A stretch of 64,000 bases of DNA, from NCBI GenBank assembly GCA_029215795.1, contig JARDYH010000006.1:20041501-20105500 (forward strand). Reading direction: 5' to 3'. The translations under genes were made by a program, and so were the position numbers. Source of the DNA: Anniella stebbinsi. Lineage: Eukaryota; Chordata; Lepidosauria; Squamata; Anniellidae. Below are positions 41,557 to 53,153 of this stretch, piece by piece (the stretch's first letter is position 1; each line of letters begins with the position of its first letter). The notes under the pieces are model-generated. The model made no database searches. It was not told where the DNA came from and was given only the letters and a program-made list of their open reading frames with translations.

Positions 41557-41960
41557 AATGGGCTCCATCACACCAGCATTTTATTGCACTCTCGTCATGC
41601 CTAGTTTGCTGTTTTGCAGCACGGTACTCACATGATGTCATGCCTATCCTGCTGTCACCCCACCTCTTCCTCTCAATTTTTTGTGTTTTCCTAGAGTGGG
41701 GAAAGTCTGGTTTATTTCCTCCATTTGGGATTAAAACACTCTTCTGCCCCGTGTATTATCATCCTCGCAACATGTTCTTTGTTGGGGGCATGTGCTTTGA
41801 AGGGAGGTCTTGCTGACAAAAGAGGAGGGCGGGGTGGTTCTCCTTCTCTAGCATGCTTGCTTGTACTGAGTCTGTTGAATGGACTTTCGCTGCTCCAACC
41901 CCACCCTCATTGCGTGCAGAAATGTCACCCAGCTGATGAAATGTTGTAAAACTAGACAAT
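41557..41960 (+). mobile_element. DNA element, family D
   Basis: Starts GGGCTCCATCACACCAGCAT and shares an ordered set of motifs with 46440-46826 in reverse: CACTCTCGTCATGCC, CACGGTACTCACATGATG, CTAGAGTGGGGAAAGT, GGCGGCATGTG-like, GCTGACAAAAGAGGAGGGC and GGTTCTCC. About 400 bp; no coding domain. Confidence 0.65.
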
Positions 41961-42434
41961 AGGGGTGTGCAGAGTGGGTCTTCTCCGCCACATAATTACA
42001 GTCAATGGGAATTAACCAAATTGCTTACAGCTCCCTCATTTTTAAAAATAAACAGATGAATCTTGGCACCAAGGTAGCTCTTAAGTAGGGTTTTAGCCAT
42101 GTCAAGTTTGAAGCAGGTCTATTCATCTCGTGATATTTTGGGGTTTTTTTAAGTTTGAGGTTTCAAAATTATTATTTATTTTAAGAAATTACAGCTTACA
42201 GCTTCCTCATTTTTAAAGATAAGGAGATGATATTTGACATGATGATAGTTCTTAAGTAGAGCTTTAGGCATTCTAAAGCCCTACTTTGGCATGCCCTTTA
42301 TCCATTGATTTTTTAATGATTTTTTAATTTCCCCCCTCAAACCATTCACCCGCATAAACACCCACACCTCTCTGATTCTGCATTAATCCACCCCTCTATA
42401 AATGTCCAAAGGTGGATTAACACAGAATCAGAAA

Positions 42435-42465
<31 letters not shown>

Positions 42466-42690
42466 ATGCAGGTGAATGGTTTGAGGGGAGAAATTTAAAA
42501 AATGTTTAAAAATCATTGGATGAAGGGATCTGGTTCAAACTTTGCATACCTAAAGCCCTCCTTAAGAGCTATCATTGTGCCAAGTTTAATCTCTTTATCA
42601 TTAAAAATGAGGGTGCTGTAAGCATTTTGGGTAATTTCCATAGGCTATAATGAAGTGGTTTTCTACGTCCATCATATTGGCTGATGGGTC
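41961..42690. mobile_element. large palindromic element, family E
   Basis: Arms of roughly 300 bp fold back around 42400: AGCTCCCTCATTTTTAAAAAT / ATTAAAAATGAGGGTGCTG, CATGTCAAGTTTGAAGCAG / CTGGTTCAAACTTTGCAT, and CCGCATAAACACCCACACC / GTTTATGCAGGTGAATGG. A (GT)n run at about 42436-42462 lies in one arm only. It begins AGGGGTGTGCAGAG, a possible AGGGRTGTGCA-type end. Nonautonomous foldback. Confidence 0.65.
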
Positions 42691-42827
42691 TGGAATTTTC
42701 CATGGTTACCTATAAAGTTGATGATTGTTTCATTGGGACTTTGGCTGGGAAGAACGGGTGCAGTGATCCCATGTTGTTAAGTGTTATTAATTGGGATTGG
42801 GAGAGGGGAGGATAAAATGATTGAGAT

Positions 42828-42883
42828 GTGTTTAAAGATCTCAGTGCATTGAAAACAGGCAATGCGCTGAGATCTTTAAACAC
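42828..42883. repeat. 24-bp hairpin with 8-nt loop
   Basis: GTGTTTAAAGATCTCAGTGC..ATTG and CAAT..GCGCTGAGATCTTT.AAACAC pair over 24 bp with a single mismatch around loop AAAACAGG. Nothing else repetitive adjoins it. It could be a foldback core or a structured RNA; I cannot tell which. Confidence 0.75.
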
Positions 42884-43224
42884 CAAAGAAAGGGTGATGG
42901 GGGGCAGCCTTGGTGATGCTTTTCCAACAAGACAAGGGGAAAAGAGTGTGTGAAAGTTGGGAATCTGGCTTGATGTAAAGCAAAGAGATGGTGAAGAAAG
43001 TCACCTGTGTGCTGTTAGGAGGATTCTGTGCCTTGGCTTAAAATCCTCCTTGCTCCCCCCACACACACGCTTCCCAAATACTTTGGGGATTTCTGTGACA
43101 TACGGAAGTCCTGCCTTTGACTCCCCAAACTTTAACCATTGTGATCACTCCAATGTTGGGAACGCTCTGTATAAATAAATAAATCAGGTCCTGAGCGGAG
43201 GAGCCCAAGTCCATCACCTGACAA

Positions 43225-43395
43225 GAACCAATGCTGCTAACCCCTTTGAAACAAATGGTTAGTGAGCATGTTTAAATCATAGTTATGTAGCCACCATGGT
43301 TAGGAATGGTTCACACAACACGCTAAGCCATAATGTTTAGCTCAAAATGCTTAACCACCATGGCTTAGCATGTCATCTGAACAGGGTCAATATAA
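43225..43395. mobile_element. palindromic MITE, family F, short copy
   Basis: AACAAATGGTTAGTGAGCATG, GTAGCCACCATGGTTAGGAA, TGGTTCACACAACACGCTAA and end GTCATCTGAACAGGGTCA match 6661-7047. Confidence 0.75.
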
Positions 43396-44669
43396 GTGAT
43401 TCTATTCCCCATACAAATGCCCCAATCTGGACTGGGGGCCCTGTGCTTACTCTAAAGTAGAAAAGGGAACATGTGCTTTGGGTCTTATTTCCATGTATCT
43501 GTGCTCATATCTTGCTCATATCTTCTGAGGTGTGATAGAACCAAACAAAATCAGTATTACAGCAGAGCAATATACTGTACAGTGTGTTGCTGGACCTATT
43601 CTAGTACAGGGTGAATTTGCTTGTGCACTTAAACTAGCTTGTAGTTTGAGAGACAGAGAGGTTTGTGCTTCCCTATGTGACATGTTCTCTCATGAACCAC
43701 CAGTCCCAGAGTTCCTTGTACATAGGCAGGAGGGAGGAAGAACTGGTGAGAGGGACAAAGCATTGTAATAATCAGGGACATTGATCCCAGTGATAGTGAG
43801 GGCTGTACCGCTGGTGGGGTTTACAAGTCCAAAATATGTGTGCGCTAATGACTAGTTCACACACACATACTATTGTCATGTGTGACTATAAATACCCATC
43901 AGGCAACTTGAAAGATAAGGAGGTTAAACAAAGGCAACAAAAAGAAGCTGGAGAACACCAATCAGTTAGAATAAAAAATCCCAAAGGACAACTGGCAATG
44001 GATAACACCTTAGGATCTTGATGTCTCATAAAATTACTATTACTGTACCTTGAATGTGGTACTAGACAAAGGCAAACTTCCCTAAACTGACAAGAAGCCA
44101 CCTCATTAATTGTGTGTAAAAATTCCACTCGTTACACACAGTGGGCAATAAATTCTAAGCAAAGCAGATGTTCTAATTTTTTTAAACCATTAAGTTGTGC
44201 GTCTGGTGTGCAAAGGGGAGGAGCTGTCTAGAGTGCACATAAGGCACTCCTTGAGATATGAAACATTTCCTCTCTCGTACATCTGGGTCAGACTCACATC
44301 TCCTCTCTTAGAAGATATTTTATGAACCTGGTGAATAGCAATTTATATAAATATACATGTAGAACGTAAACACAGACAATACATATGGAGAGAATAAATA
44401 ACAGTTAACTGTGAATTAAATGCATCAAATGAGTTTGTTAACATTACAATAAACCATGAGAGCAATGTCTGGGTGTGCTGGGTGGCCACTGGACATATCA
44501 AATTTGAGTGGAGACTTTCACCTAAGGTGTCCTTGTGAAAGGGTACAGCTATGCCCCCCCCCCATCGTCCACTGATCCATGTGCAATTTTTCCATGCACA
44601 GAAGGCTGCCTCAGGCTGAAAATCCTAGGCACACTTACTTGGGAGAAGATGCATTTGAACTCATTAACC
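43396..44669. other. no recognisable gene
   Basis: No domain-bearing frame. A family C-like scrap (AAAATCCTAGGCACACTTAC) is at 44618-44660. Confidence 0.4.
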
Positions 44670-44808
44670 AGGGCAGGTTCTACACTACTGCTTTACAACA
44701 GTATTGAAGTGCACTGACAATGGTTGGGGCCCGCGACAAATTCCATATACCGTTTCAAACCACTTCCAAGTGTTATATCTTGCTTGGTGTAGATCTGGCC
44801 CAGGTTTG
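44670..44808. mobile_element. foldback MITE family H fragment
   Basis: GGTTCTACACTACTGCTTTA, CACTGACAATGGTTGGGGCC and end AGTGTTATATCTTGCTTGGTG with GTAGATC. Compare 34363-34622. Confidence 0.6.
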
Positions 44809-45025
44809 GATGATATGTCATGACTTATCACGGGTTAGATAAGCCACAATGAGTTGTGATGCTTGTATGTGCCAGGTTGCACATGCAATCCACTTGGCGG
44901 TTGTTGTGTCGTGAGAACCAGGTAAGCGTGGGTTATGCAAGGCTTGAACAAAAAAGCTACCATGAGTTATGTGGGGATTGTTTAACCATCACATAACCCA
45001 TGCTTGTCAGGTGGATAAATAAACC
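44809..45025. repeat. possible decayed palindromic MITE
   Basis: GGTTTGGATGATATGTCATG at the left and ATAACCCATGCTTGTCAGG at the right, with GGGTTAT/ATAACCC words in both halves. Boundaries uncertain. Confidence 0.35.
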
Positions 45026-45130
45026 ACAGTCCTAGTGAGTCTTACTTCCAAGTAAACATGCATGGGCTGTATGGCCAGATAACTTCTGTTGTGACCAATG
45101 TGTGCCTGCCACAAAAAGCAGTGGATCTGC

Positions 45131-45142
45131 ATCTCCTCCTCC

Positions 45143-45173
<31 letters not shown>

Positions 45174-45186
45174 CTCTCTCTCTCCC
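45131..45186. repeat. (CCT)n / (CT)n microsatellite
   Basis: About 13 CCT-type units followed by CTCTCTCTC. Confidence 0.9.
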
Positions 45187-45963
45187 AGTAATGTTTAGTA
45201 AAGTAAAATTCATGTTGTAAGTTTTCTCAGTACAGCAAGTGGTAATAGGGGCAGGGAAAACTCACAACATGAAGGCATCATAAAGCATGACTTTTCTTTT
45301 ACTAGAGTTGCTGTCCAGTTTGTGCAACTTCAGTCCAATGCCGGTCTTTAAAGCACTTCTTTGATTGTCAGTCAAAAACATTATCTTCCTAGCAATAAAT
45401 CGAATAGAATCACAAGAGTGTGTTAAAGGATGTTGCAATCAAAGCTCTCCTGTGGCTTTGTGATATCTCACAGAGGCCATAACTTGCCTTCAAGGACACT
45501 GCCATAAAATTTCCTTGAATCAAACCTGCTCAGTTAGCCCAGCTAACTACCACAGGATCCCAAGGGATGACCTGCTGTGCATTAGAGATTATGCTTAATG
45601 ACTTTCCAGTTCCGCCCCACTTGCAAAAATAAGGGTGTGCAAATGTTCAGAAAGTCAGTGGTCCTGCTCAGCCACACTGGGAGGGCACCAATGAGCTTTT
45701 GTTAAACAGTTTGCTACATTTTTGGCAAATGATTACAGTTTATGCACCAGGGTTTTCCAACAGTTTGGCTGCACAAGTCCATAAATCAATAATGTAGAAA
45801 ATGAGAGTTTTAAAATACTCATGAGAGTATGAGAGTTCCAATATATTGTGAGAGTGGTGTTGCATCCTAACAGTTGCAGCTTATTCCCATGTTTGTGTTT
45901 AGAGGTTGATCTTTTTTAGAATCTAAAGGGAGCAACATCTAAACTAGAGTTCCTTTTGTCTGA
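45187..45963. other. no recognisable feature
   Basis: No gene or named repeat seen. Confidence 0.4.
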
Positions 45964-46240
45964 GGGCTCCATCACACCTACTTTTTTTTTCCTGCTTTGT
46001 GTCCACAGTTGTCCCCTCCGTTTCCTTAGCGAGTTGAGCACTGGGCATTTTCACATTTGTGCATTGTTGCGCTATTTCAATGCATGTATCTTTTCACCAG
46101 TATTGCTACACTGCCAGTGAAATTCCCCCACCCCGTCCCCGAAGTTCTCCTTCTCTCTGCAGTTAATTTTTTCATTTTCAAAAAAAAAAATAATAATTTC
46201 TGCGTGAATACAATGGTATGGCAGCCTGAAACTGGGCAAT
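45964..46240 (+). mobile_element. possible family D relative
   Basis: Begins GGGCTCCATCACACC, the family D terminus, but the interior differs (TTTCCTGCTTTGTGTCC, CATTGTTGCGCTATTTC). Right end not found. Confidence 0.4.
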
Positions 46241-46439
46241 TACGGTAAAACAACACACTATGCTTTCCCCTAAGACATATTAAACAAAAAAAAAAGTGAA
46301 GAGAAAGTATTACAAGTAGTTTTTGGAGAAGTTTGTGGTCAATGTTGGCATGGCAAGGAGAAGCCGACATTGTTCTTGTCACGAAACATAGACATGCCTA
46401 TGCAGAAGTAAGAACCATAGAGTTGAATGGGACTGAGTC

Positions 46440-46826
46440 CCGGGCACTGGCAGCGGTGGCCTAACTCACCTTATCCATGGGGTGTTCAGATGCCCCCTCT
46501 CCCTCCCCCTTCATGATTGAGCAGTTGAATGGAGAACTGCCCTGCCCTCCTCTTTTGTCAGCGAGTCCGCCCTTTGACACACAGGCCGCCAACAAAAACC
46601 AGGATGGTCTGATATAGTGCAAGAAGAACAGCAATACATGGGAGGGAGGAGTGGCTTTATTACGCATGGAGGGGAAAACCACATACTTTCCCCACTCCAA
46701 AATAAGATGGAAAATGGAGGGGAAGAGGCGAGGTGAACACAGGACAGGGACAATGTCATGTGAGTACCGCGCTGCACATACCAGTCATGGTGAGAGTGCA
46801 ATAAATCACTGGTGTAATGGAGCCCT
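46440..46826 (-). mobile_element. DNA element, family D
   Basis: Ends with GTGTAATGGAGCCC (inverted GGGCTCCATTACAC) and carries CTCCAAAATAAGATGG, ACAGGACAGGGACAATGTCA and CCCTCCTCTTTTGTCAGCG, in reverse order to 41557-41960. Confidence 0.65.
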
Positions 46827-46875
46827 CACCCTCAGATCTAGGTATCACACAATGCTCAGGGAGAGGGGACAAGAC

Positions 46876-47129
46876 TAGGCTGACCATATGAAAAGGAGGA
46901 CAGGGCTCATGTAACTTTAACAGTTGCAGAGAAAAGGGAATTTCAGCCAGTGTCATTTGTATGCAATTAGTTCCTGGTGAAATTCCCTCTTCATCACAAC
47001 AGTTAAAGTTGCAGGGGCCCTGCCTTCTTTTGTATATGGTCACTCTAGTATAGTGCCTGCAAAACTCCCTTTTCTCTACAACTGTTAAAGTTACATGAGC
47101 CCCATCCTCCTTTTCATATGGTCAGCCTA
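46876..47129. mobile_element. hAT MITE family A, complete unit plus deleted arm
   Basis: 46876-47047 is a full approximately 172-bp unit (TAGGCTGACCATATG to ATATGGTCACTCTA), followed by GTATAGTGCCTGCA and only the outer part of a second arm ending CATATGGTCAGCCTA. Flanks GACAAGAC and GGCAAGAC give an 8-bp TSD with one mismatch. It is the same composite as 38584-38903 in opposite orientation with an internal deletion. Confidence 0.9.
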
Positions 47130-47228
47130 GGCAAGACAGAATTAAAGAGAAAGATGAAGAAAGGAGAAGAGTATGAAGAAGTACTATTGCCTTTACATTT
47201 ATGTGGATATATATTATTTTACTGTAGA

Positions 47229-48013
47229 TAGGGTGACCATATGAAAAGGAGGACAGGGCTCCTGTATCTTTAACAGTTGCATAGAAAAGGGAATTTCAGC
47301 AGGTGTCATTTGTAAGCATGCAGCACCTGGTGAAATTCCCTCTTCATTACAGCAGTTAATACCTGATGGAATGTCTTTCCTGACATGAACCTACCCGAAC
47401 ACTACGTTCAACATCTAAGGCCCTCCTCCAAGTGCTTACTCCAAGGGAAGCTCAGAGGTCAGCAACAAAGGAGTGGGCCTTCTCTGTGGTGGCCCCCCGA
47501 TTGTGGAACGATCTCCCTGACGAGGCCCGCCTGGCGCCAACATTGTTATCTTTTTGGCGCCAGGTCAAGACTTTCCTCTTCTCTCAGGCATTTGACAATA
47601 TCTGAGGAACCTGGGTTTGTTTTTGTTTTTTTAGCTTTTTGGGTTGTTGAAGTGGTTTTAAATGTATGTGTGTATTGTGTGTATGTTGTATGTTTTTGCT
47701 GTTTTCATTTTGGTATATTGTTTTTAATTGTTTTAGTCTTATGTAAACCACCCAGAGAGCTTCGGCTATGGAGCGGTATACAAATGAAATAAATAAATAA
47801 ATAAATAAATATAAAGCTACAGAAGCCCTGCTCTCTTTAGCTAGAATGACCAGATACAAAAGAGGGTAGGTCTCCTGCAGGCTTAACTGTTGTGATGAAG
47901 AGGGAATTTCACCAGGTGCTGCATGCTTACAAATGACACCTACTGAGATTCCCTTTTCTATGCAACTGTTAAAGATATGGGAGCCCTGTCCCCCTTTTCA
48001 TATGGTCACCCTA
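47229..48013. mobile_element. hAT MITE family A split by a LINE tail
   Basis: Left TAGGGTGACCATATGAAAAG, right end inverted TAGGGTGACCATATGAAAAG, with the GCAGCACCTGGTGAAATTCC sublineage motif. A 452-bp LINE 3' end (47360-47811) interrupts it after AGCAGTTAA. I find no TSD around this copy. Confidence 0.8.
47360..47811 (+). mobile_element. L2-like LINE 3' end inserted in a MITE
   Basis: Encodes the tail phrases LLCGGPPIVERSP (frame-damaged) and QDFPLLSG. In DNA it reads GGTCAAGACTTTCCTCTTCT, CAGGCATTTGACAATATCTG, TGTAAACCACCCAGAGAGCT, TCGGCTATGGAGCGG and (AAAT)n. Heavily 5'-truncated. Confidence 0.8.
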
Positions 48014-48754
48014 TGTTACAAGGCTTGCTGGTTGACCATTATTTGCCAGGAAGATTTCAGGTTAACATCCCAGAATGGCTGATTGGTGTTTTCTCAATGG
48101 AGGCTAATGATAGCTGGAGAACTCTTGTGAATGAAACAGCCGCTAGAGTTTGGAGAAGGCTACCTTAGAGAAGTGTGTGGTGTGCGTGTTTGTTGAGAAA
48201 CAGCAGGTAAGCAGTTTTTGGGGTGCAGAGAGAAGTCAGTGAAGAGCAATGAATGATCTAAACACACCTTGCATGCAGGTCTTCTTTCTAGGGATCTGAG
48301 TAGATCTGCTACTGGTAGGAATGCATGCTCTCTGCCTCCACTTATGCTTTGCTTGTACACTTATAAATAAATACTATAAAAACACCAAAACCCTCTAGTG
48401 CTTTCCCCCCAGTGGAAACCAAACCCAGTTTACTTGCACTGCCCTTGGGACTTCTCACTGCTCAAGGAAGTGGCATGTGTACAACAACCGAATTTAAAAT
48501 TCTCATAGCCTAGATTTGGATATTACTTTGATGCCTGCAGCTCCACAATTTGCACCAAATTGTAACCAGAAAGTTGGGAGCTTTTCTATATAAACAGACA
48601 TGAAGATGAATTGTGTTGCCTTTGGGTCCAGCTACCCCAGCATTTCTCTGTGCCAGCCCTTTTTAAAGCTTAAAGTCATTGCTCAATTGGAATGGATTGG
48701 TACAATTCATTACCAGAACTTCACACTGCAGAGAAGTGCTTATATGGCTCATTC
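48014..48754. other. no recognisable feature
   Basis: No gene or named repeat seen. Confidence 0.4.
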
Positions 48755-49018
48755 CTATAAGATCTACTCAAGTTATAGGAAGCCAGATTCCAGCTGAACA
48801 TCAGGAAAAACTTCCTGACTGCTAGAACAATACAACAATGGAACCAATGACCTAGGGAGGTGGTGGGCTCTTCCACATTAGAGCCTTCAAGAGGCAGCTG
48901 GACAGCCATCTCTCAGGGATGCTTTAAGGTGGATTCCTGCATTGAGCAGGGGGTTGGACTCGATGGCCTTATAGGCCCCTTCCAACTCTACTGTTCTTTG
49001 ATTCTATGACTCTATGAC
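48755..49018 (+). mobile_element. CR1 LINE 3' end
   Basis: Carries CAGCTGAACATCAGGAAAAA, CAATGGAACCAATGACCTAG, GGATTCCTGCATTGAGCAGG and the tail CTACTGTTCTTTGATTCTAT. About 260 bp, 5'-truncated. Confidence 0.9.
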
Positions 49019-49239
49019 TCTGTGCAGTTTCTTCATCCAAACCGTACCAGTGCAAACTCTGATCCACTTTAAGCCCAGGAGAAAGGTAGCTAGGCTTCCT
49101 CAGACAGAGAGCTCCGTAGAGAAGGGGCAACTACTGAAAAGTAATTTCTTCTTATATCTTATATTTCTTCCAAACATCAGAAATCCAGAGTTCCTTCAAG
49201 TACTCTAGCCACAAGTTGCTTGGAGCTATAAAGGGTTGG

Positions 49240-49365
49240 TGCCCTCCAGCACGGATGGGGAGCTTGTGCCCTTCCAGATGTTGGAAGACTGCAGCTTCCA
49301 GCTTTCCTCACCATTGTCTAGGTTGGGTAGAGCTGATGAGAGTTGCAGTCCACAGACATCCCCAC
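49240..49365. mobile_element. foldback MITE, family B, degenerate
   Basis: GGGGAGCTTGTGCCCTTCCA, GATGTTGGAAGACTGCAGC and GATGAGAGTTGCAGTCCACAG follow the family B order. Confidence 0.55.
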
Positions 49366-50714
49366 CACTGCTTACAGGGTTAGTTTCTCTGTGAAGAATA
49401 AGTACTGGGCACCTATGGTTCTGGTTGTTTGTGCGGGGGTAGTGCACAGGTGGGTTGGACAACACTATCTGGCCTTTTTAGAACACTATAGGCAGCTTGA
49501 TGGCCCATCACAATGCTAGGAAAAAGAGATACTTTGTATGGTAAAGAATATGTTCACAACAATATTATTTGCATAGTTGCCTACAAATAGCTCAAATGAC
49601 TTCATATAGCTCAAGATCCAGATCCTTAGGTGTCAACAAGTACTTTCCTGTTGGATGTGACATGTACAGCCATGATGTTGAGATACTGCATTTTATTATA
49701 GGAATTGTGCATACTTTTAAACATATAATTATAAATTCAAACATGAATATCTCTTTGAAGGAAGGAGGCAGCAGCAGATCATTAATTTTAATTACCCTTA
49801 AATTCTTCAGAAGACTACTTCTGCAAACCTGAGAAATGAACTGGATATAACTACCCAGTGATTCTAAAAGAGGCTTTCCTTAACAGTACATTATTTTCAA
49901 GGAATTATTGATGCAATTTTATTTCCTCAAGTAGATGTTTTGAAGTCCATAAGCAAATATTCTGCAAGGCATTGTCAGGGATCCCAGTTAGTAATATTAA
50001 TAGCAGCTTATGTCATAAATTATGTTTAATTTTAAAAAGGAGCTTAAGCCAAGAAAATCCACACAATAGGTTTTCTATAAAGGATATTTATGCAAGTGTA
50101 GAGAGAAGTAATTCTCCTGTATCTGAACAAAGGCAGAATTCTTTGTTAGTGAAAGTCATGGGTTTTTAATAAAGGAAAACACACTAGAAGAAAATAGATA
50201 TATCTGCTTGATTTTAGACTTTGCAACTCATGCAAAGTGACAAGTCTGGTTGGTCTTGACATTATGATTTATGTCTTGTATAGCATCTTCTAATTCTTGC
50301 AAGATGATATGACACAGCTATACAAAATTATCACATAGGAATAAACTTGTATGTCTATTAGTTGCTCTATTTATCACCTGGCCTATGTGTTGTAGCATTA
50401 TCATTTAACAATTTTGAAAAATAAATATATTTGCAGAAATGCAGAATAACTGACAGCACTAGATCCTTAGCTGGGGCGCAATGACACCACATTGCTTAGC
50501 CTCCTAAAGGGTTGTATAAGCACTGAAGGCTGCTGAATTACTTCAATAAAGCACTGTAACATGATTCAACAAATGGAGAGTTTGGCCCAGTCCTTGTGAA
50601 CAACAGAAACTAACCAAGAGCATCTTCTCCTTCCCCTTACTTGAACAGATTGGTTTCCTTTTTTCCAGGTCACACACAGTGCACACCAGAAAACTTGGGT
50701 TTTCCACTGAATAG
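49366..50714. other. no recognisable gene; mostly AT-rich unique DNA
   Basis: No domain-bearing frame. The texture is like the TE-poor interval at 14-21.7 kb but without an obvious dense motif block. Confidence 0.4.
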
Positions 50715-51387
50715 TCACCTAAAAGAAAAGGGGGGGGAGGAAATGTGAAGAACAGGAAGGAACCTTTTATCATCTATGGTGGACATGTAAAAAAGCGAAA
50801 TGCTTTTGGATACAAATGCAAAAGGTAATGCAAAATGTACTGAAGACTGAAATACAATTACGTCCAGAGTACTTTTTGTTGGGGATAATAGATGAACAGC
50901 TGACACAAGGTTATTGAACTTTGTTCTTATGCATGATAACAGCAGCGAGATTAATATATGTCCAGAACTGGAAGAGCGAGAAAGTACCAACAGAGGAGGA
51001 ATGGCTATTGAATATTATAGAGCTGGCGGAAATGGCAAAACTCACTGCGATAATAAAAGACAAAACAATGATAGGATTTACTGAGGAATGGAAACCTCTG
51101 ATAGACTTTTTTAAAAAGAGAGAAGGATATATTTGCATGTGGATTCAGCGATTAAATTGAAAGAAAAACAATTGATAAAGATAGGAAAGTCGGGAAATTC
51201 ACTCACTATTTTGTTTCATTCTTTACTAGTCTTATTTTGATAAAGTGTTAAGAAACCATAGATATTTTTGTATGTTGGAGAAATTCAGAAGTCCATTTTA
51301 ATGTTGTATGTTGTATGTTATATTGTTGTATTGTTTGTGTTTTATCTTTGTTTGAAAATAATAAAAATCTTTAATTGAAAAAAAAGG
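50715..51387 (+). mobile_element. L1 LINE 3' end with poly-A
   Basis: The C-terminal part of L1 ORF2 is followed by a short 3' UTR, AATAATAAAAATCTTTAATTG and A8 at about 51378-51385. 5'-truncated. It is the only clear L1 in the window. Confidence 0.82.
50921..51160 (+). pseudogene. L1 ORF2 C-terminal fragment
   Basis: Contains ITAARLIYVQNWKSEKVPTEE, EWLLNIIELAEMAKLTAII and FTEEWKPLIDFFKKREGY, typical of the extreme C-terminus of vertebrate L1 ORF2. The preceding frame (WWTCKKAKCFWIQMQKVM) is separated by a stop. Neither the endonuclease nor the RT is present. Confidence 0.85.
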
Positions 51388-51479
51388 AATCTCAGCCAAT
51401 CCCAGCTCCCTACTGAATGCACCTTTGTCACACACAGACTTCCAAATCAATAAAAACACAAGACAGTCCCTGCCATCAG

Positions 51480-51616
51480 TAAGGTGGCCAGATAAAAAGT
51501 GTACAGGGTTCCTTCACCTTTAATAGTTGTATAGAAAAGTGAACTGTAGCAGGTGTAATTTTCCTCTTCAACACAAATGTTAAAGGTGCAGGAGCCCTGT
51601 CCTCTTTTGCATCTGG
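51480..51616. mobile_element. hAT MITE family A, degenerate unit
   Basis: AGGTGGCCAGATAAAAAGTG, TTTAATAGTTGTATAGAAAAG and TTAAAGGTGCAGGAGCCCTG. The ends are mutated. Confidence 0.65.
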
Positions 51617-51744
51617 ATGCTCGCGCCTTCAGGCTTACAACCTTTTTAGTGTCACTGTATTCCATAGCTGAATTTGAAATATTTATGAATATTTGTTTCA
51701 GCTCTGAAATGAATGACAGCAAAATAATTGTTACAAAATAGTGA

Positions 51745-51955
51745 CCTGGTTTGCATGATTAAAACAAACCGTAGTGGCTTATTTTAATCCCCAGCCTGTA
51801 CGGTATGTGCTGGGCTCCATTTCCCTAATTACCCACCTGGGAGCAGCTTGTCTTGTCATCTGAATCCAGACCACATTACTTGTTTGAGGCAGAAACAACC
51901 CTCAAATAACCTATAGCCTGTGGACTGCGGTGATCATGCAAACTCAGTCATTGTT
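51745..51955. repeat. possible palindromic MITE
   Basis: Left GACCTGGTTTGCATGATTAA and right GGTGATCATGCAAACTCAGTC share an inverted GTTTGCATGAT core. The interior shows weak pairing. Confidence 0.45.
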
Positions 51956-52069
51956 TTTTTAGTCACGCAGTAAGTCACAAATGCTACTCAGTCTGCAAAC
52001 TTTCAAATGCCTCATATATGGAAATCTTAACATTTTAAATAACATATATGTGGAAAAGATATTTGAGAC

Positions 52070-52165
52070 TAAGACTCCAATCTTATATACACTTACCTGA
52101 GAGTACATCCATTGAACTTAATAGGACTTATTTCTGAGTAGTCCTGCATTGAATTGCATTGTAGA
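52070..52165. mobile_element. short palindromic MITE, family C
   Basis: CCAATCTTATATACACTTAC, CTGAGAGTACATCCATTGAAC and ATTTCTGAGTAGTCCTGCATTG match the family C arms. Confidence 0.6.
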
Positions 52166-52858
52166 AGTCGTATCAAAGATTTCAGCATACAGATGTGTGG
52201 ACACTTTTATTTTATCATATACAAACCAAATACCTCCTGGCTTATACTGTCCAAAATAAATTTAGCCCATGTGCAATTTGAAAAGTGCCCCTGAAAAAGT
52301 TCAATTTAAGAGAAAGTGGTAAAGATGCCCCACCAGACTTGTCCAACTAGTGTTTCTGCAGTGAGGAAACAAAGACTAGGGTAGTTACCAGCCAGAGGAT
52401 AAGCAGTTAAACTAGGGTGCACCTGCCAAAACCATATGCTTGTTATCGCATATGCACCCTCACTCAAATCCAGGGTGGCTTATGAGAGTGAAGGAAATCA
52501 CTGGTCTTTTCCCACGCAGCCTGACATTCCCTGAAAAGAAGCACACAAACCTGGCATGGATATCTGTCAAAGTAAATTCCTCACTAAATAAAGCTGTCAG
52601 TCATTCTTGTTGGACAAAACTTAGGACATAAAGGATTACATCAGTACAACTCTAATAAACGACTACAAGAAGACAACTGGTGCTCTCACCATCAGTAAGT
52701 AGTTCCATGGGCTATGTGTGTGTCGCACTCACTTTTCTACCTCATGTCAGACTTTTAAGGGGACCTTTCCTCATCTTTTTGGCTAAACATTAGGGTTCCA
52801 GGATGGAAGCACAAAGCATTTCTGCTATTTTTAAAGGCTGATTTTGCCATACTAACAG
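52166..52858. other. no recognisable feature
   Basis: No gene or named repeat seen. Confidence 0.4.
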
Positions 52859-53153
52859 TTTATTTATTTATTTTATTTTATTTCATTTCTATACCACCCA
52901 ATAGCCGAAACTTTCTGGGCAATTCACAAAAGTTAAAACCATCAAGTACAATTCAAAGTATAAAACAGACAACAGTATAAAAACATAATATAAAAGTACA
53001 ATATAAAAGCATAACCAGGATAAAACCGAGCAGCAATATAGAGATTTATACAGTTTTAAAATACAGATTTAAAACAGCAAAATTAAAAGACTAAGATAAT
53101 ACACTGTTAAAATACTGAGAAAATAAAAAGTCGTTGAAAAGAGTATAACGTAG

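Noticed and set aside
47229..48013. 8-bp TSD for the LINE-split family A copy
   Set aside because: Flanks ACTGTAGA and TGTTACAA do not match. Either the boundaries or the history of this copy differ.
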